Assembly (NCBI GenBank): GCA_963722715.1
Contig: CAVROA010000002.1
Coordinates: 1-33,375, forward strand
Reading direction: 5' to 3'
From: DASQGA01 sp963722715
GTDB taxonomy: Bacteria; Actinomycetota; Thermoleophilia; Gaiellales; Gaiellaceae
DNA: 33,375 bases
Below, piece by piece: positions 22,091 to 30,303 of the stretch; the stretch's first letter is position 1; each line of letters begins with the position of its first letter. The position numbers were made by a program, and so were the translations under genes. The notes under the pieces are model-generated. The model saw only the letters and a program-made list of their open reading frames with translations. It ran no database searches and was not told the origin of the DNA.

Positions 22091-22098
22091 TGCAACCC

Positions 22099-22629
22099 TC
22101 AGGATTCTGCGGCCGGGTGCTCCGACCTTCCGAATAGGTCATCGGCACGATCCACGTCTCCTGGAGACCCGAGATCGTCGCAGGGCACGAGCACCGGTTC
22201 GAGGGCACGGGCACCCTCGTCCGGAACCTCGCCCCAGACCTCCCGGGCGAGGAGCACCGGATGGCCTCGCTCGCCGTCGTAGGAAGCGGCGAGGAGCGTG
22301 CCGGCGCCCGCCCGCCAGGCGGCGATCACGCGGTCGATTGCCCGTGGCTCGAGGGTCGGCCCGTCCGCCAGGCAGACGACCGCGGCGTCGGCCGAGGCGG
22401 GAAGTGCCGCGAGACCGCAACGGAGCGATGCCCCCGCCCCGCGCTCCCAGTCGGGGCACTCGACGATCCGAGCGCCTTCCGCCTCGAGGGAATACGCGCC
22501 GGCGACGACGACGATCTCGTCGACCGCGCTCGCCCGCACGCGCTCGAGCACGCCCGGGAGGAAGAGGCGCTGCTTCGGGGCGCCGAAGCGCGAGGCCGCG
22601 CCGGCCGCCAGCACCACCGCGGCGATCAC
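22099..22629 (-). CDS. Molybdenum cofactor nucleotidyltransferase (MocA/MobA-like)
   Basis: A 176-residue NTP-transferase. The N-terminal VVLAAGAASRFGAPKQ is the nucleotide-binding LAAGxSxRxGxxK motif. ERGAGASLRCGL and VVCLADGPTLEP follow, the latter with DGP where relatives usually have D(Q/M)P. Together with the adjacent molybdenum hydroxylase subunits it most likely adds CMP (MocA) to molybdopterin, forming the MCD cofactor used by bacterial xanthine-oxidase-type enzymes. GTG at 22629 overlaps the FAD subunit stop as GTGA. Confidence 0.85.
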   Translation of the reverse strand: MIAAVVLAAGAASRFGAPKQRLFLPGVLERVRASAVDEIVVVAGAYSLEAEGARIVECPDWERGAGASLRCGLAALPASADAAVVCLADGPTLEPRAIDRVIAAWRAGAGTLLAASYDGERGHPVLLAREVWGEVPDEGARALEPVLVPCDDLGSPGDVDRADDLFGRSEHPAAES

Positions 22630-23477
22630 GGAAGCTGGTCGAGCGCGCGCCGGACCAGGGCCCGCGCGATCTCGAGCTTGTACTCGTTACCCGGCAGAGG
22701 CGTCGCTCCGTCCAGGTCGTCGGGCGAGTCGAGCGCCCAGGGGATCGGCGCGACACCGGCGAGCGCGAGCCGCGTCCCGCCGGGGAAGCGGGCGGCCGCG
22801 ACCCCGACGAGCGCAAACGAGAACCTGCGGCGGTCCATCGCCTTCAGGTAGACGCTCGCATCCGGCTCCGGCACATGGAGCGCGAGGATGAGCTCGCCCG
22901 GCTGGAGCGTCGTCAGGTTCCGGTCGTCGTCCGTCGGCAGCCGGTAGAGCTCGCCGAGCGGAAAGCGCCGCGCCGTCGTCTCCACCTCCGCGCCGAGCGC
23001 CAGGAGCGCCGCCGCCGGGTCGGACGGATGGGCGGAGGCGCAGGGCTCGTTCGCGAAGATCGCGTGCTCGCGGTGCTCCCCTTCGCGTGCGTGGCAGTGG
23101 TCGCCCCCGCGGAGATAGCAGGGGAAAGCGAGGCGCCAGTACCAGCAGCGGGTCGCCTGGAGGAGGTTGCCCCCGATCGTCCCCATGTTCCGAAGCTGGG
23201 GAGAGGCGGCGAGGCGGCAGGCCTCGCGGAGAGCGGCCGGCACCGCCTCCGAGCTCTCGAGCTCCGAGAGGGTCGTGCCCGCGCCGATTCGCTCGCCCTC
23301 GATCCCCCGCGGCAGAAGTCCCCGGACGTCCACCAGTGCATCGGTCGGGACCAGCCGGTCCCGCACGAGCTGGACGAGGTCGGTGCCGCCTGCCAGCGGG
23401 CGAGCTCCGTTCCCGAGCGCTCCGGCGGCCTCGTCGAGGCTAGCGGGCCTGGCCAGCGAGGGATCGCTCGCGCTCAC
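22626..23477 (-). CDS. Molybdenum hydroxylase FAD-binding subunit with four-Cys loop (PaoB/HcrB-like)
   Basis: 283 residues, the medium subunit of a xanthine-oxidase-family enzyme. FAD contacts are RPLAGGTDL (26-34) and MGTIGGNLLQATR (98-110). The insert between residues 111 and 146 carries four cysteines (Cys111, 120, 128, 146) in wording typical of subunits that hold an extra [4Fe-4S] cluster (E. coli PaoB, Thauera 4-hydroxybenzoyl-CoA reductase beta). The C-terminal CO-dehydrogenase-flavoprotein domain follows. Start: GTG at 23477, overlapping the Mo subunit gene by 38 bp. It relays electrons from the Mo site. Confidence 0.9.
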   Translation of the reverse strand: MSASDPSLARPASLDEAAGALGNGARPLAGGTDLVQLVRDRLVPTDALVDVRGLLPRGIEGERIGAGTTLSELESSEAVPAALREACRLAASPQLRNMGTIGGNLLQATRCWYWRLAFPCYLRGGDHCHAREGEHREHAIFANEPCASAHPSDPAAALLALGAEVETTARRFPLGELYRLPTDDDRNLTTLQPGELILALHVPEPDASVYLKAMDRRRFSFALVGVAAARFPGGTRLALAGVAPIPWALDSPDDLDGATPLPGNEYKLEIARALVRRALDQLP

Positions 23478-25638
23478 GCGCCTCCTTCAGCGCCCGGAGC
23501 ATCTCCTCCCGGGTGATCGGGAGAGATCTGACGTTCGCGCCGGTCGCGTCGCGGATCGCGTTGGCGATCGCGGCCGCGGTCGGGACGATCGGCGGCTCGC
23601 CGAGCCCCTTCGCCCCCAGGCTCGTCAGGTGGGGATCCGGGATGTCGAGGAGCTCCGTGACGATCTCCGGGACGTCCGCGATCGTGGGCAGCTTGTAGGC
23701 GTCCAGCGACTGCGTCAGGACGGCGCCGGACGCGGGGTCGAGCAGCCGTTGCTCCGAGAGGGTGTGCCCGAGGCCCTGGATGATGCCGCCCTCGACCTGG
23801 CTCGACGCGCCGAGCGGGTTGATGACGCGCCCGACGTCGTGGATGGCGGCGACCCGGTCGACCCGCACCTCGCCGGTCTCGACGTCGACCGCGACCTCGG
23901 CGACCTGGATCCCGAAGGTGAGGATGCGCATCCCGGCAGGGTTCGGGCCGCGCGACCCCTTCCCGAGGATCTGGCCGTCCTCGAGCAGGCCGGTGACCTC
24001 CTCGAGCGGCCACGAGCCGCCGTCCGCGGAGAGCACGTTGCCGTTCTCGAGCCGCAGCACCCGCTCCTCGACCTGGTAGCGCTGCGCCGCGATCTCGAGC
24101 ACCTGGCGAGCCGCGTCCGCAGCCGCCGCGCGCACCGCCGGGCCCATGCTCGGGGTCGTGGAGGAGCCGGCCGAGTAGGTGGCGTACGGGCCGCGGTCGG
24201 AGTCGCCGAAGGAGATCTCGACCCGGTCGAACGGGAGGCCGAGCTCCTCGGCCGCGATCTGGGCGAGCGCCGTCGACGTGCCGGTGCCGATGTCCTGGTG
24301 GCCCGTGATCACGTGCGCGCGGCCGTCGGCGCCCATCCGCACCCAGGCGTAGGAGGGTGGGCCGCCGCCGCCGTACCAGATCTGGCTGGCCAGGCCGACG
24401 CCGTGCTTCCAGGCTCCGTCCGAGCGCGCCCGGACCTCGTCGCGGCGGGCCCAGTGCGCATCGGCGCGCCGGTAGCACTCGAGCAGGTTCTTGGAGGAGA
24501 ACGGGCGGCCGTCGACGAGATCCGAGTCGGCATGGTTCTTCCGCCTGAGCTCGAGCGGGTCGAGGTCGAGCTTCGCCGCCAGCTCGTCGAGGAGGCATTC
24601 GAGGCCGAAGGTGCCCTCGACGAAGCCGGGGGCGCGAAAGGCGTCGTTCGGGCCCGTGTTGATCTTGGCGCCGGCCTCGTCGGTGCGGACGTTCGGGCAG
24701 GCGTAGAGCATCTGCATCGGGCCGGCCGTGGACGACTTCCAGCCCTCCCACCCGACCGCCATCACGTAGTCGCCGCCGAGCGCGGTCAGAGTGCCGTCCG
24801 AGCGGGCGCCGGCGACGAGTCGCTGGATCGTCGCGTGCCGGTTGCCCGTTGCCTGGTTCTCCTCCCGCCGCGTGAGCGCGCAGCGGACCGGCCGGCCGGT
24901 CACGCGCGCCAGCTCGGCGGCGAGGAATCCATGGTCGCCCACGTCCGTCTTGGCGCCGAAGCCGCCGCCCATGTAGCGGCAGACGACCCGGACCCTGTCG
25001 GCGGGGATGTCGAAGTGGGCCGCGAGCTTGTCGCGGATGTTCCAGATCCACTGGGTCGAGGCGTAGACGGTCAGCCGCCCGCCCTCCCACTCGCAGACGG
25101 TCTGGTGCGTCTCGAGCGCGTTGTGGAGGACCGTCTGGGTCCGGAACTCGGCCTCGACGACCGCGTCGGCCTCGGCCAGCCCCTGCTCCAGGTCGCCCCG
25201 CTCGTAGTGCGTGGTCTCGTCGATCAGGGAGCCGCGCCGCACGGCCTCGTCGGGATCGAGGAGCGGCTCGACGACGTCCCACTCGACGTCGACGAGCTCG
25301 AGCGCGGCGCTTGCCTGCGCGAACGTGTCCGCCGCGACCGCGGCCACGGCCGCGCCCGGATACCCCGGTTCGCCCGTGAGGGAGTCGCTGTCGTCCGGGC
25401 CGAGCGCCGCCCGGACGCCCGGGGCGGCGAGGGCAGGCGCCAGGTCGAGGCGGCGCACGCGGGCCGAGGCGTGCGGGCTTCGCAGGACGGCCGTGTGGAG
25501 CATGCCGGGGAGCTGGACGTCGGCCGTATAGCGAGCTTCTCCACGGGCGCGCGCGAGGCCCGTCACCCGCTCGGCGGGGCGGCCGACCGTCTCGCGAGGC
25601 CCGGCGGGCCACTGCTCGAGGTCGTCCTCCTCGACCAC
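23440..25638 (-). CDS. Molybdenum hydroxylase large (Mo-cofactor-binding) subunit, xanthine dehydrogenase/aldehyde oxidase family
   Basis: About 732 residues. The opening TVGRPAERVTGLARARGEARYTADV matches the N-terminal domain of PaoC/YagR-type subunits. GGGFGAK, AFRAPGFVEG (cofactor-binding loop) and GAKGLGEPP, with the catalytic base Glu, are all present, so it should be active. Substrates in this family are purines, aldehydes or N-heterocycles and cannot be fixed here. The start is uncertain: GTG 25638 is the first usual start codon after the upstream stop. The gene lies between the 2Fe-2S and FAD subunits, as in the pao/yagTSR and related operons. Confidence 0.9.
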   Translation of the reverse strand: MVEEDDLEQWPAGPRETVGRPAERVTGLARARGEARYTADVQLPGMLHTAVLRSPHASARVRRLDLAPALAAPGVRAALGPDDSDSLTGEPGYPGAAVAAVAADTFAQASAALELVDVEWDVVEPLLDPDEAVRRGSLIDETTHYERGDLEQGLAEADAVVEAEFRTQTVLHNALETHQTVCEWEGGRLTVYASTQWIWNIRDKLAAHFDIPADRVRVVCRYMGGGFGAKTDVGDHGFLAAELARVTGRPVRCALTRREENQATGNRHATIQRLVAGARSDGTLTALGGDYVMAVGWEGWKSSTAGPMQMLYACPNVRTDEAGAKINTGPNDAFRAPGFVEGTFGLECLLDELAAKLDLDPLELRRKNHADSDLVDGRPFSSKNLLECYRRADAHWARRDEVRARSDGAWKHGVGLASQIWYGGGGPPSYAWVRMGADGRAHVITGHQDIGTGTSTALAQIAAEELGLPFDRVEISFGDSDRGPYATYSAGSSTTPSMGPAVRAAAADAARQVLEIAAQRYQVEERVLRLENGNVLSADGGSWPLEEVTGLLEDGQILGKGSRGPNPAGMRILTFGIQVAEVAVDVETGEVRVDRVAAIHDVGRVINPLGASSQVEGGIIQGLGHTLSEQRLLDPASGAVLTQSLDAYKLPTIADVPEIVTELLDIPDPHLTSLGAKGLGEPPIVPTAAAIANAIRDATGANVRSLPITREEMLRALKEARERERSLAGQAR

Positions 25639-25685
25639 GACCCACTGCTCGGTGTAGCGCCCCTCGACTTCCTTCTCGGTCCGGA

Positions 25686-26123
25686 TCAGCCGCGCCAGGA
25701 GAGAATCGCCTCCTCGATCTTCGGGTAGGTGCCGCAGCGGCAGAGGTTCCCGGCCATGCGGTGGCGAATCGCCTCGCGCGTCGGCTCGGGGCTCTCCGCG
25801 ACGAGCGCGGAGGCGGAGACGATCTGACCCGGCGTGCAGAACCCGCACTGGAGGGCGTCGGCCCGCACGAACGAGTCGACGAGCGGATGGTCGCGGAGGC
25901 CCTCGATCGTCGTCACCTCGCGCTCGCCGACCGTCTCCGCGAGCGTGATGCAGGAGAGAACTGGCTCGCCGTCGAGGAGCACCGTGCAGGCGCCGCAATG
26001 GCCTTCCCCGCAGCCGATCTTCGTGCCCGTCAGGCCCAGGTCCTCCCGCAGGACCTCGGCGAGCGACCGCAGGCCGGCCGGGCCGAGCGCGTGCGCCTGG
26101 CCGTTCACCTGGAGCTCAGGCAC
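25686..26123 (-). CDS. Molybdenum hydroxylase 2Fe-2S subunit
   Basis: 145 residues with two [2Fe-2S] domains. The plant-ferredoxin-type cluster is bound by Cys38, 43, 46 and 58 (GCGEGHCGACT, then SCI), and the C-terminal helical cluster by Cys93, 96, 128 and 130 (CGFCTPG, then NLCRCGTY). All eight ligands are present. There is no twin-arginine leader, so the complex is predicted to be cytoplasmic. Start: GTG at 26123, overlapping the amidohydrolase stop by 8 bp. An upstream extension in the same frame is a shadow of that gene. Confidence 0.94.
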   Translation of the reverse strand: MPELQVNGQAHALGPAGLRSLAEVLREDLGLTGTKIGCGEGHCGACTVLLDGEPVLSCITLAETVGEREVTTIEGLRDHPLVDSFVRADALQCGFCTPGQIVSASALVAESPEPTREAIRHRMAGNLCRCGTYPKIEEAILSWRG

Positions 26124-27267
26124 CCGCGGCGACCGCCTCGATGTCTGCGAGGTGGACGAGCCGGAAGGTGAGCCTCGCGCAGCGCCTGCGCTCCTCCTCG
26201 GTCTCGCTCTCGACGGACGTTCGCCAGAGATCGCGGGCACAGGCGAGGAGCTCGGCGATCCGGGCCCGCTCCGCGTCGTAGCCGTCCCGCTCGGCGCAGG
26301 CGTTCAGCGCCAGCCCGAGGACGCCGATCGTGTCCGGCTGGCTCGTCCACAGGAGCGGTGTCGCCATCGAGAGGTAGCTGTGGATCCGGGCGAAGGTCAT
26401 CGGCTGCTCGAACGTCCGCGCGCCGATCGGCGTCGTGGGCTCGACCGGCGGCTCGCCGTTCGCGATCCGGCGCGCGGTGCGGCCCAGGAGGTCCCGGAGC
26501 TTCTCCTCGTCGAACCCGGCCTTCAGCGCCGCCCGGATCGTGTTCGTCAGCGAGCTCGGCTGCTGGCCGTACGGAAAGTCGGAGGCGTAGAGGAGCTGCT
26601 CGGCCGGAATCCTGCTGTACGAGTCGAGCAGGTCGATCGGGCTCCAGACGGACGTGTCGAAGAAGACGCCCGCGCGCCCGGCGAATGCCTCGGAGAGAGC
26701 GGCGAGATCGGCGATGCCGCAGTGGGCGATGATCAGCTGGGCGTCAGGGTTCGCCTCGACGAGCCGCCGGAGCTCGGCCGCGATCGGAGGCAGCCCGCGC
26801 CCGCCGTGGATCAGGATCGGGACGCGCCGCTCCGCCGCCAGCCGGAAGACGGGTGCGAGCCGCTCGTCGTTCAGGAGGAACTTCTGGGCCCGCGGGTGCA
26901 GCTTGATCCCCCGCGCGCCGCGGTCGAGGCAGCGCTCGGCCTCCGGGATCGGGTCCTCCGAGAGGTCGAGCCGGACGAACGGGATCAGGAGCCCGCCCGA
27001 GCGCTCCGCCGCCTCGAGCGTCCGGTCGTTCGCGGCCCGGAACGCGGGATGCCGGTCGGGCTCGTCCAGGCAGAAGGCGAACGCGCCCGTGACCGAGTAG
27101 CGCTCGAGGAAGGCGACCAGCTCGTCGAGCGGGGCCGCGAACCCGTCGATGTCGTTCCCGACGTGGACGTGCGCGTCGAAGAGCTCGGTGCCCTCGGGGA
27201 TGAGCCTGCGCACCGCTTCCTCGTACGTCGCGACGAGTGCGAGTGCCCGCTCGAAGACGCTCTCCAC
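26116..27267 (-). CDS. Amidohydrolase family protein (PF04909-like TIM barrel)
   Basis: A 383-residue metal-dependent hydrolase or decarboxylase. Metal ligands and active-site strands: FDAHVHVG (HxH, about 32-34), GIKLHPRAQ, ILIHGG, LIIAHCG and YASDFPYG (catalytic Asp). The C-terminal 130 residues form an additional helical region. The family contains decarboxylases and hydrolases of aromatic or heterocyclic compounds. Sharing an operon with a molybdenum hydroxylase suggests a pathway in which one enzyme hydroxylates a ring or aldehyde and the other hydrolyses the product. GTG at 27267 with TAGGCT eight bases upstream. First gene of the operon running to 21419. Confidence 0.87.
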   Translation of the reverse strand: MESVFERALALVATYEEAVRRLIPEGTELFDAHVHVGNDIDGFAAPLDELVAFLERYSVTGAFAFCLDEPDRHPAFRAANDRTLEAAERSGGLLIPFVRLDLSEDPIPEAERCLDRGARGIKLHPRAQKFLLNDERLAPVFRLAAERRVPILIHGGRGLPPIAAELRRLVEANPDAQLIIAHCGIADLAALSEAFAGRAGVFFDTSVWSPIDLLDSYSRIPAEQLLYASDFPYGQQPSSLTNTIRAALKAGFDEEKLRDLLGRTARRIANGEPPVEPTTPIGARTFEQPMTFARIHSYLSMATPLLWTSQPDTIGVLGLALNACAERDGYDAERARIAELLACARDLWRTSVESETEEERRRCARLTFRLVHLADIEAVAAGA

Positions 27268-27275
27268 GAAGGATG

Positions 27276-27281
27276 AGCCTA
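27276..27281 (-). promoter_or_regulatory. Putative -10 element (TAGGCT) of the molybdenum hydroxylase operon
   Basis: GGTAGGCTCATCCTTC precedes the GTG at 27267, with eight bases from the hexamer to the start. It adjoins the terminator of the upstream gene. Confidence 0.5.
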
Positions 27282-27313
27282 CCCGAGCCCGCCTCTTACG
27301 AAGCGGGCCCGGG
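27282..27313 (-). terminator. Terminator hairpin after the metallopeptidase gene
   Basis: CCCGAGCCCGC (27282-27292) pairs with GCGGGCCCGGG (27303-27313) over 11 bp with one mismatch around a ten-base loop. On the minus strand it lies 18 bp after the peptidase stop and just before the promoter of the next operon. Confidence 0.5.
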
Positions 27314-27330
27314 AGACTCGTCAGTGCCTG

Positions 27331-28998
27331 CTAGGTGGCGGCGACGTCGACGACGAACTCGTCGTTCAGGTAATCGTCGATCGGGTTCCCCGAGCAGGAG
27401 AAGATCGTGCCCTGGTTGCAGACGAACCGGTTGCCGGCATTCGTGACCACGACGACGATCTTGCTCACGCCGGCGTCGAACGGCGTGATCAGAAGTTGCC
27501 CGTCCCCGTTTGCGTTCAGGGCGATGGGAATCGGGGTCACGGCGCCGGTCGCGGCGAACTGGACCGCGGTCGCCGCCCCGACGCCCGACGGGAAGTTGAT
27601 CGTGACGGTCAGGAAATTCGGCGGAGTAGGTCGTGCCGCGGGTGAAGACGAGGTAGTCGTTCGAGAGGTGGAGCGAGTCGAGGCCCCACGTGACTCCCTC
27701 GGTCGCGTCCAGGTCCGAATGCTGGTGCCGTCCCGGCCGGGAATCGCTCCCGCGGTCGGGTAGCGGACGCCTTCCGTGTAGAACGACGCCGGAGCGGCGT
27801 TCCAGCTGCCGAACTGGGCGAGCATTGCGTTCAGCGAGGTGCCGCGGGCCACCAGGATGGCCGCGATCGACTTGAAGCCGTAGTTCGCCTTTCCGACCGA
27901 CTTGACCCAGATCTGCTTGATGATCGCGTCGTTGTGGCGCTCGGTCAGGAACCGGTACCAGATCCACGTGCCGTACTGGGTGGACTGCCTGCCGGCGTCG
28001 AGCGAGATCCACGGACCGCGCGATGCGTTGTTGACGGGATCCATCGGGCTTCCCCGCAGGAGGTACTGGACGTTGTCGTTGACGCCGGTGAAGACCTCGT
28101 CCTCCATCCAGGTCGCGGTGCCCTCCATGAACGCCCGGTCCTCGAAGATGTCGTAGGCGAACTGGATCGCGTGGAAGAACTCGTGCGCCGCGGTCACCTT
28201 CAGGGCCGCGAGCCCGTTGGCACCGCTCGTGAACTCGGCGCGCCTGAAGTCGTTGTCGAAGACGCAGTAGGCCGAGGTCTGGCGATGCGTGTTCCTGTTG
28301 GTCAGAGGGTCGTCGGTCGTGCAGTACCCGTAGAGCCCGACGTTGCCGATGTTCGCGATGAAGATGTCGATGCGCCCGTTCGGGTTGCCTCCGTGGTGCG
28401 GGCCGGACCTGAAGTCGCTGCGAGGCTTCTTGTAGCCCATCGACCCGATCTCCTTCGCCCAGACCGTGTTCATCGTCCTGACGGCCTTGTCGACGTAGTC
28501 GGGCCTGCGGTTGTGGTTCCGGTCGACGAGCGAGGGCCGCTCGGAGCCGGTCGTCACCCAGTGGATGCAGAACCTGGTCGTGCAGACGCGCTTGCGGTTG
28601 GCCCTCGGGACGTTTCGGTAGCCCGCGGGGCCCTCACTGGCGCCGTCCGACGGCCGCGCGAACAGTCTCATCGCCAGGCGCCGGTCGCTGCTCGAGAGCG
28701 AGCTGAAACTGGCCCTGAGATCGCGGAGCGCCATCGTCGCGTCGCGTGGGTTGGCGTGTGCGGCTGCGCTCGCATAGCGAGCGTCGGCGAGCCGCGGCGC
28801 GAGAATCGCCAGGGCACGCTGGAGTGAGTACTGCGCGCCGGTGATCTGGCCGGAGGCCAGGGCGCGTGAAAGTGCGTCGTTCGGGGCCTTGGCTGCGAGC
28901 GACCGCTCGTTTGCGGCGGCGGCGCTGCCTGCGAATGCGAGCACTGCGATCGCCAGCAAGGCAAGCAGCAACGAGCGTGAGCGGGCGGACAAGAGCAT
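27331..28998 (-). CDS. Secreted HExxH metallopeptidase-like protein, with an internal out-of-frame segment
   Basis: 555 residues. A signal peptide (SLLLALLAIAVLAFAGSAAAA, cleavage about residue 28) precedes a helical region. A possible Ca-binding loop, DRNHNRRPD, comes next. The zinc motif is HEFFH (His272, Glu273, His276), with Glu292 in MEGTATWMED as the likely third ligand. The layout resembles MXAN_6640-type secreted putative metalloproteases. The C-terminal 100 residues look like a beta-sandwich. Between about 27620 and 27715 the frame is Ser/Thr/Arg-rich nonsense, while another frame reads SDLDATEGVTWGLDSLHLS and continues sensibly, so two compensating one-base changes are likely. ATG 28998 has AGAGGTAGGGG upstream, an unusually clear ribosome binding site here. 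Confidence 0.8.
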   Translation of the reverse strand: MLLSARSRSLLLALLAIAVLAFAGSAAAANERSLAAKAPNDALSRALASGQITGAQYSLQRALAILAPRLADARYASAAAHANPRDATMALRDLRASFSSLSSSDRRLAMRLFARPSDGASEGPAGYRNVPRANRKRVCTTRFCIHWVTTGSERPSLVDRNHNRRPDYVDKAVRTMNTVWAKEIGSMGYKKPRSDFRSGPHHGGNPNGRIDIFIANIGNVGLYGYCTTDDPLTNRNTHRQTSAYCVFDNDFRRAEFTSGANGLAALKVTAAHEFFHAIQFAYDIFEDRAFMEGTATWMEDEVFTGVNDNVQYLLRGSPMDPVNNASRGPWISLDAGRQSTQYGTWIWYRFLTERHNDAIIKQIWVKSVGKANYGFKSIAAILVARGTSLNAMLAQFGSWNAAPASFYTEGVRYPTAGAIPGRDGTSIRTWTRPRESRGASTRSTSRTTTSSSPAARPTPPNFLTVTINFPSGVGAATAVQFAATGAVTPIPIALNANGDGQLLITPFDAGVSKIVVVVTNAGNRFVCNQGTIFSCSGNPIDDYLNDEFVVDVAAT

Positions 28999-29125
28999 GA
29001 AAAAACCCCTACCTCTCTGAGAGAAAGCGGACTTAGTTATCGAAGGTACGCGTTTGGTCGGCTGTTGTCTAGACCATGTTTCGTGGTTCGTTTGGTCGGC
29101 CAAGCGAGGACGGCACCCGCCCCGC

Positions 29126-29131
29126 TAGCAT
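29126..29131 (+). promoter_or_regulatory. Putative -10 element (TAGCAT) before the M24 peptidase gene
   Basis: TAGCAT within GCTAGCATCGG is followed by eight bases and the ATG at 29140. It decides against the longer in-frame start at 29065. Confidence 0.5.
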
Positions 29132-29139
29132 CGGTCGAC

Positions 29140-30243
29140 ATGCCGAACGTCTTGATCTACGCCGACTCGATCAGGTCACCCGAGTTGCGCCACGAGGTGC
29201 CGTTCTCCGCTCCCGACCCGTTCATCTACGTGGAGCGGAACGGCTCCAGGCACGTCTACGCGAGCTCCATCGAGCTCCCCCGTCTGGTCGAGCTCGCGGA
29301 CCTCGAGGTCGTCTCCTACGACGAGCTCGGCGTCGACGAGCTGCTCGCGCAGAAGCTCGGCCCGCACGAGCGCGCACGAGAGCTCGTGCTGCGCGCCTGT
29401 CGCCACGCGGGCGTCGAGGACGTCGTGACGCCGGCCTCGTTTCCCCTCGAGACGGCCGACCACCTGCGCGCGAACGGGATCGAGCTGCAGCCCGACGGGG
29501 AGCTCTTCGACCTGCGCCGCCGCGCCAAGACGGACGTCGAGCTCGAGGGCGTCCGGCGGGCTCAGCGCGGCTGCGAGCTGGCGCTCGACGCGATGCGGGC
29601 CAGGCTTCGCCAGGGAGGCGGAGTCACGTGCGAGGAGCTTCGCGCCGAGGCGCTTCGCGTCTTCACCGAGCAGGGCCTGATCGCGCCGGACCTCGTGATC
29701 GTCTCCCACGGCCCCCAGACCGCGGTCGGCCACGAGCCCGGCTTCGGGCCCATCGAGCCCGGCGAGCCCGTCGTCGTCGACCTGTTTCCCCGTGACGCCG
29801 AGACCGGTTGCTACGCCGACATGACCCGCACCTTCTGCATCGGCGAGCCGCCGGAGCAGCTCGTCGAGCAGCATGCGCTCTGCCTCGAGTCGCTGGAGCG
29901 CGTCTACGCGGCTATTCGGCCCGGGATCGTCGGCTCCGAGCTCCACCGGATCTCCTGCGAGCCGTTCGAGGCGGCCGGGTACCCAACCCAGCTCACGAAG
30001 AAGGAAGGGGAGGTGCTGGACGAGGGTTACTTCCACAGCCTCGGGCACGGCGTCGGCCTCGAGGTGCACGAGCAGCCGAGCCTCGGCCGGGTCGGCGAGG
30101 AGCTCGTGGAGGGCGACGTGATCGCAATCGAGCCGGGCGTCTACAAGAAGGGCTTCGGCGGCTGCCGCCTCGAAGACCTCGTGCAGGTGACGGCCGACGG
30201 CTGCGAGCGGCTCACGGACTACCCGTACGACCTGGCGCCCTAG
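29140..30243 (+). CDS. M24 family metallopeptidase (Xaa-Pro aminopeptidase-like)
   Basis: 367 residues. An N-terminal non-catalytic domain (1-150) is followed by the pita-bread catalytic domain with its five di-metal ligands: Asp in VVVDLFPRD, Asp in CYADMTRTF, His in HSLGHGVGLEVHE, Glu in AIEPGVYKK and Glu in CRLEDLV. All are present, so activity is expected: removal of an N-terminal residue before proline, or cleavage of a related amide bond. ATG at 29140 is supported by the -10-like box. An upstream in-frame ATG at 29065 would add 25 residues of poor quality. Confidence 0.92.
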   Translation: MPNVLIYADSIRSPELRHEVPFSAPDPFIYVERNGSRHVYASSIELPRLVELADLEVVSYDELGVDELLAQKLGPHERARELVLRACRHAGVEDVVTPASFPLETADHLRANGIELQPDGELFDLRRRAKTDVELEGVRRAQRGCELALDAMRARLRQGGGVTCEELRAEALRVFTEQGLIAPDLVIVSHGPQTAVGHEPGFGPIEPGEPVVVDLFPRDAETGCYADMTRTFCIGEPPEQLVEQHALCLESLERVYAAIRPGIVGSELHRISCEPFEAAGYPTQLTKKEGEVLDEGYFHSLGHGVGLEVHEQPSLGRVGEELVEGDVIAIEPGVYKKGFGGCRLEDLVQVTADGCERLTDYPYDLAP

Positions 30244-30285
30244 CCCGGGCGCGGCGCGGCTCGGCTGGGCTCCCACCCGCGGTGG

Positions 30286-30291
30286 TAGCGT
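30286..30291 (+). promoter_or_regulatory. Possible -10 element (TAGCGT) before the second VOC gene
   Basis: GGTAGCGTCAGC resembles the other boxes, but twelve bases separate the hexamer from the GTG at 30304, so a very short leader rather than a strictly leaderless mRNA is implied. Confidence 0.35.
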
Positions 30292-30303
30292 CAGCACGTA
30301 GCG

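Noticed and set aside
23474..25645. 723-residue minus-strand frame overlapping the molybdenum subunit
   Set aside because: Arg/Gly/Pro-rich shadow frame. The neighbouring frame carries all molybdenum hydroxylase motifs.
29065..29139. Longer start of the M24 peptidase at 29065
   Set aside because: The extra 25 residues resemble no family N-terminus, and the promoter-like TAGCAT box lies inside them, pointing to ATG 29140.
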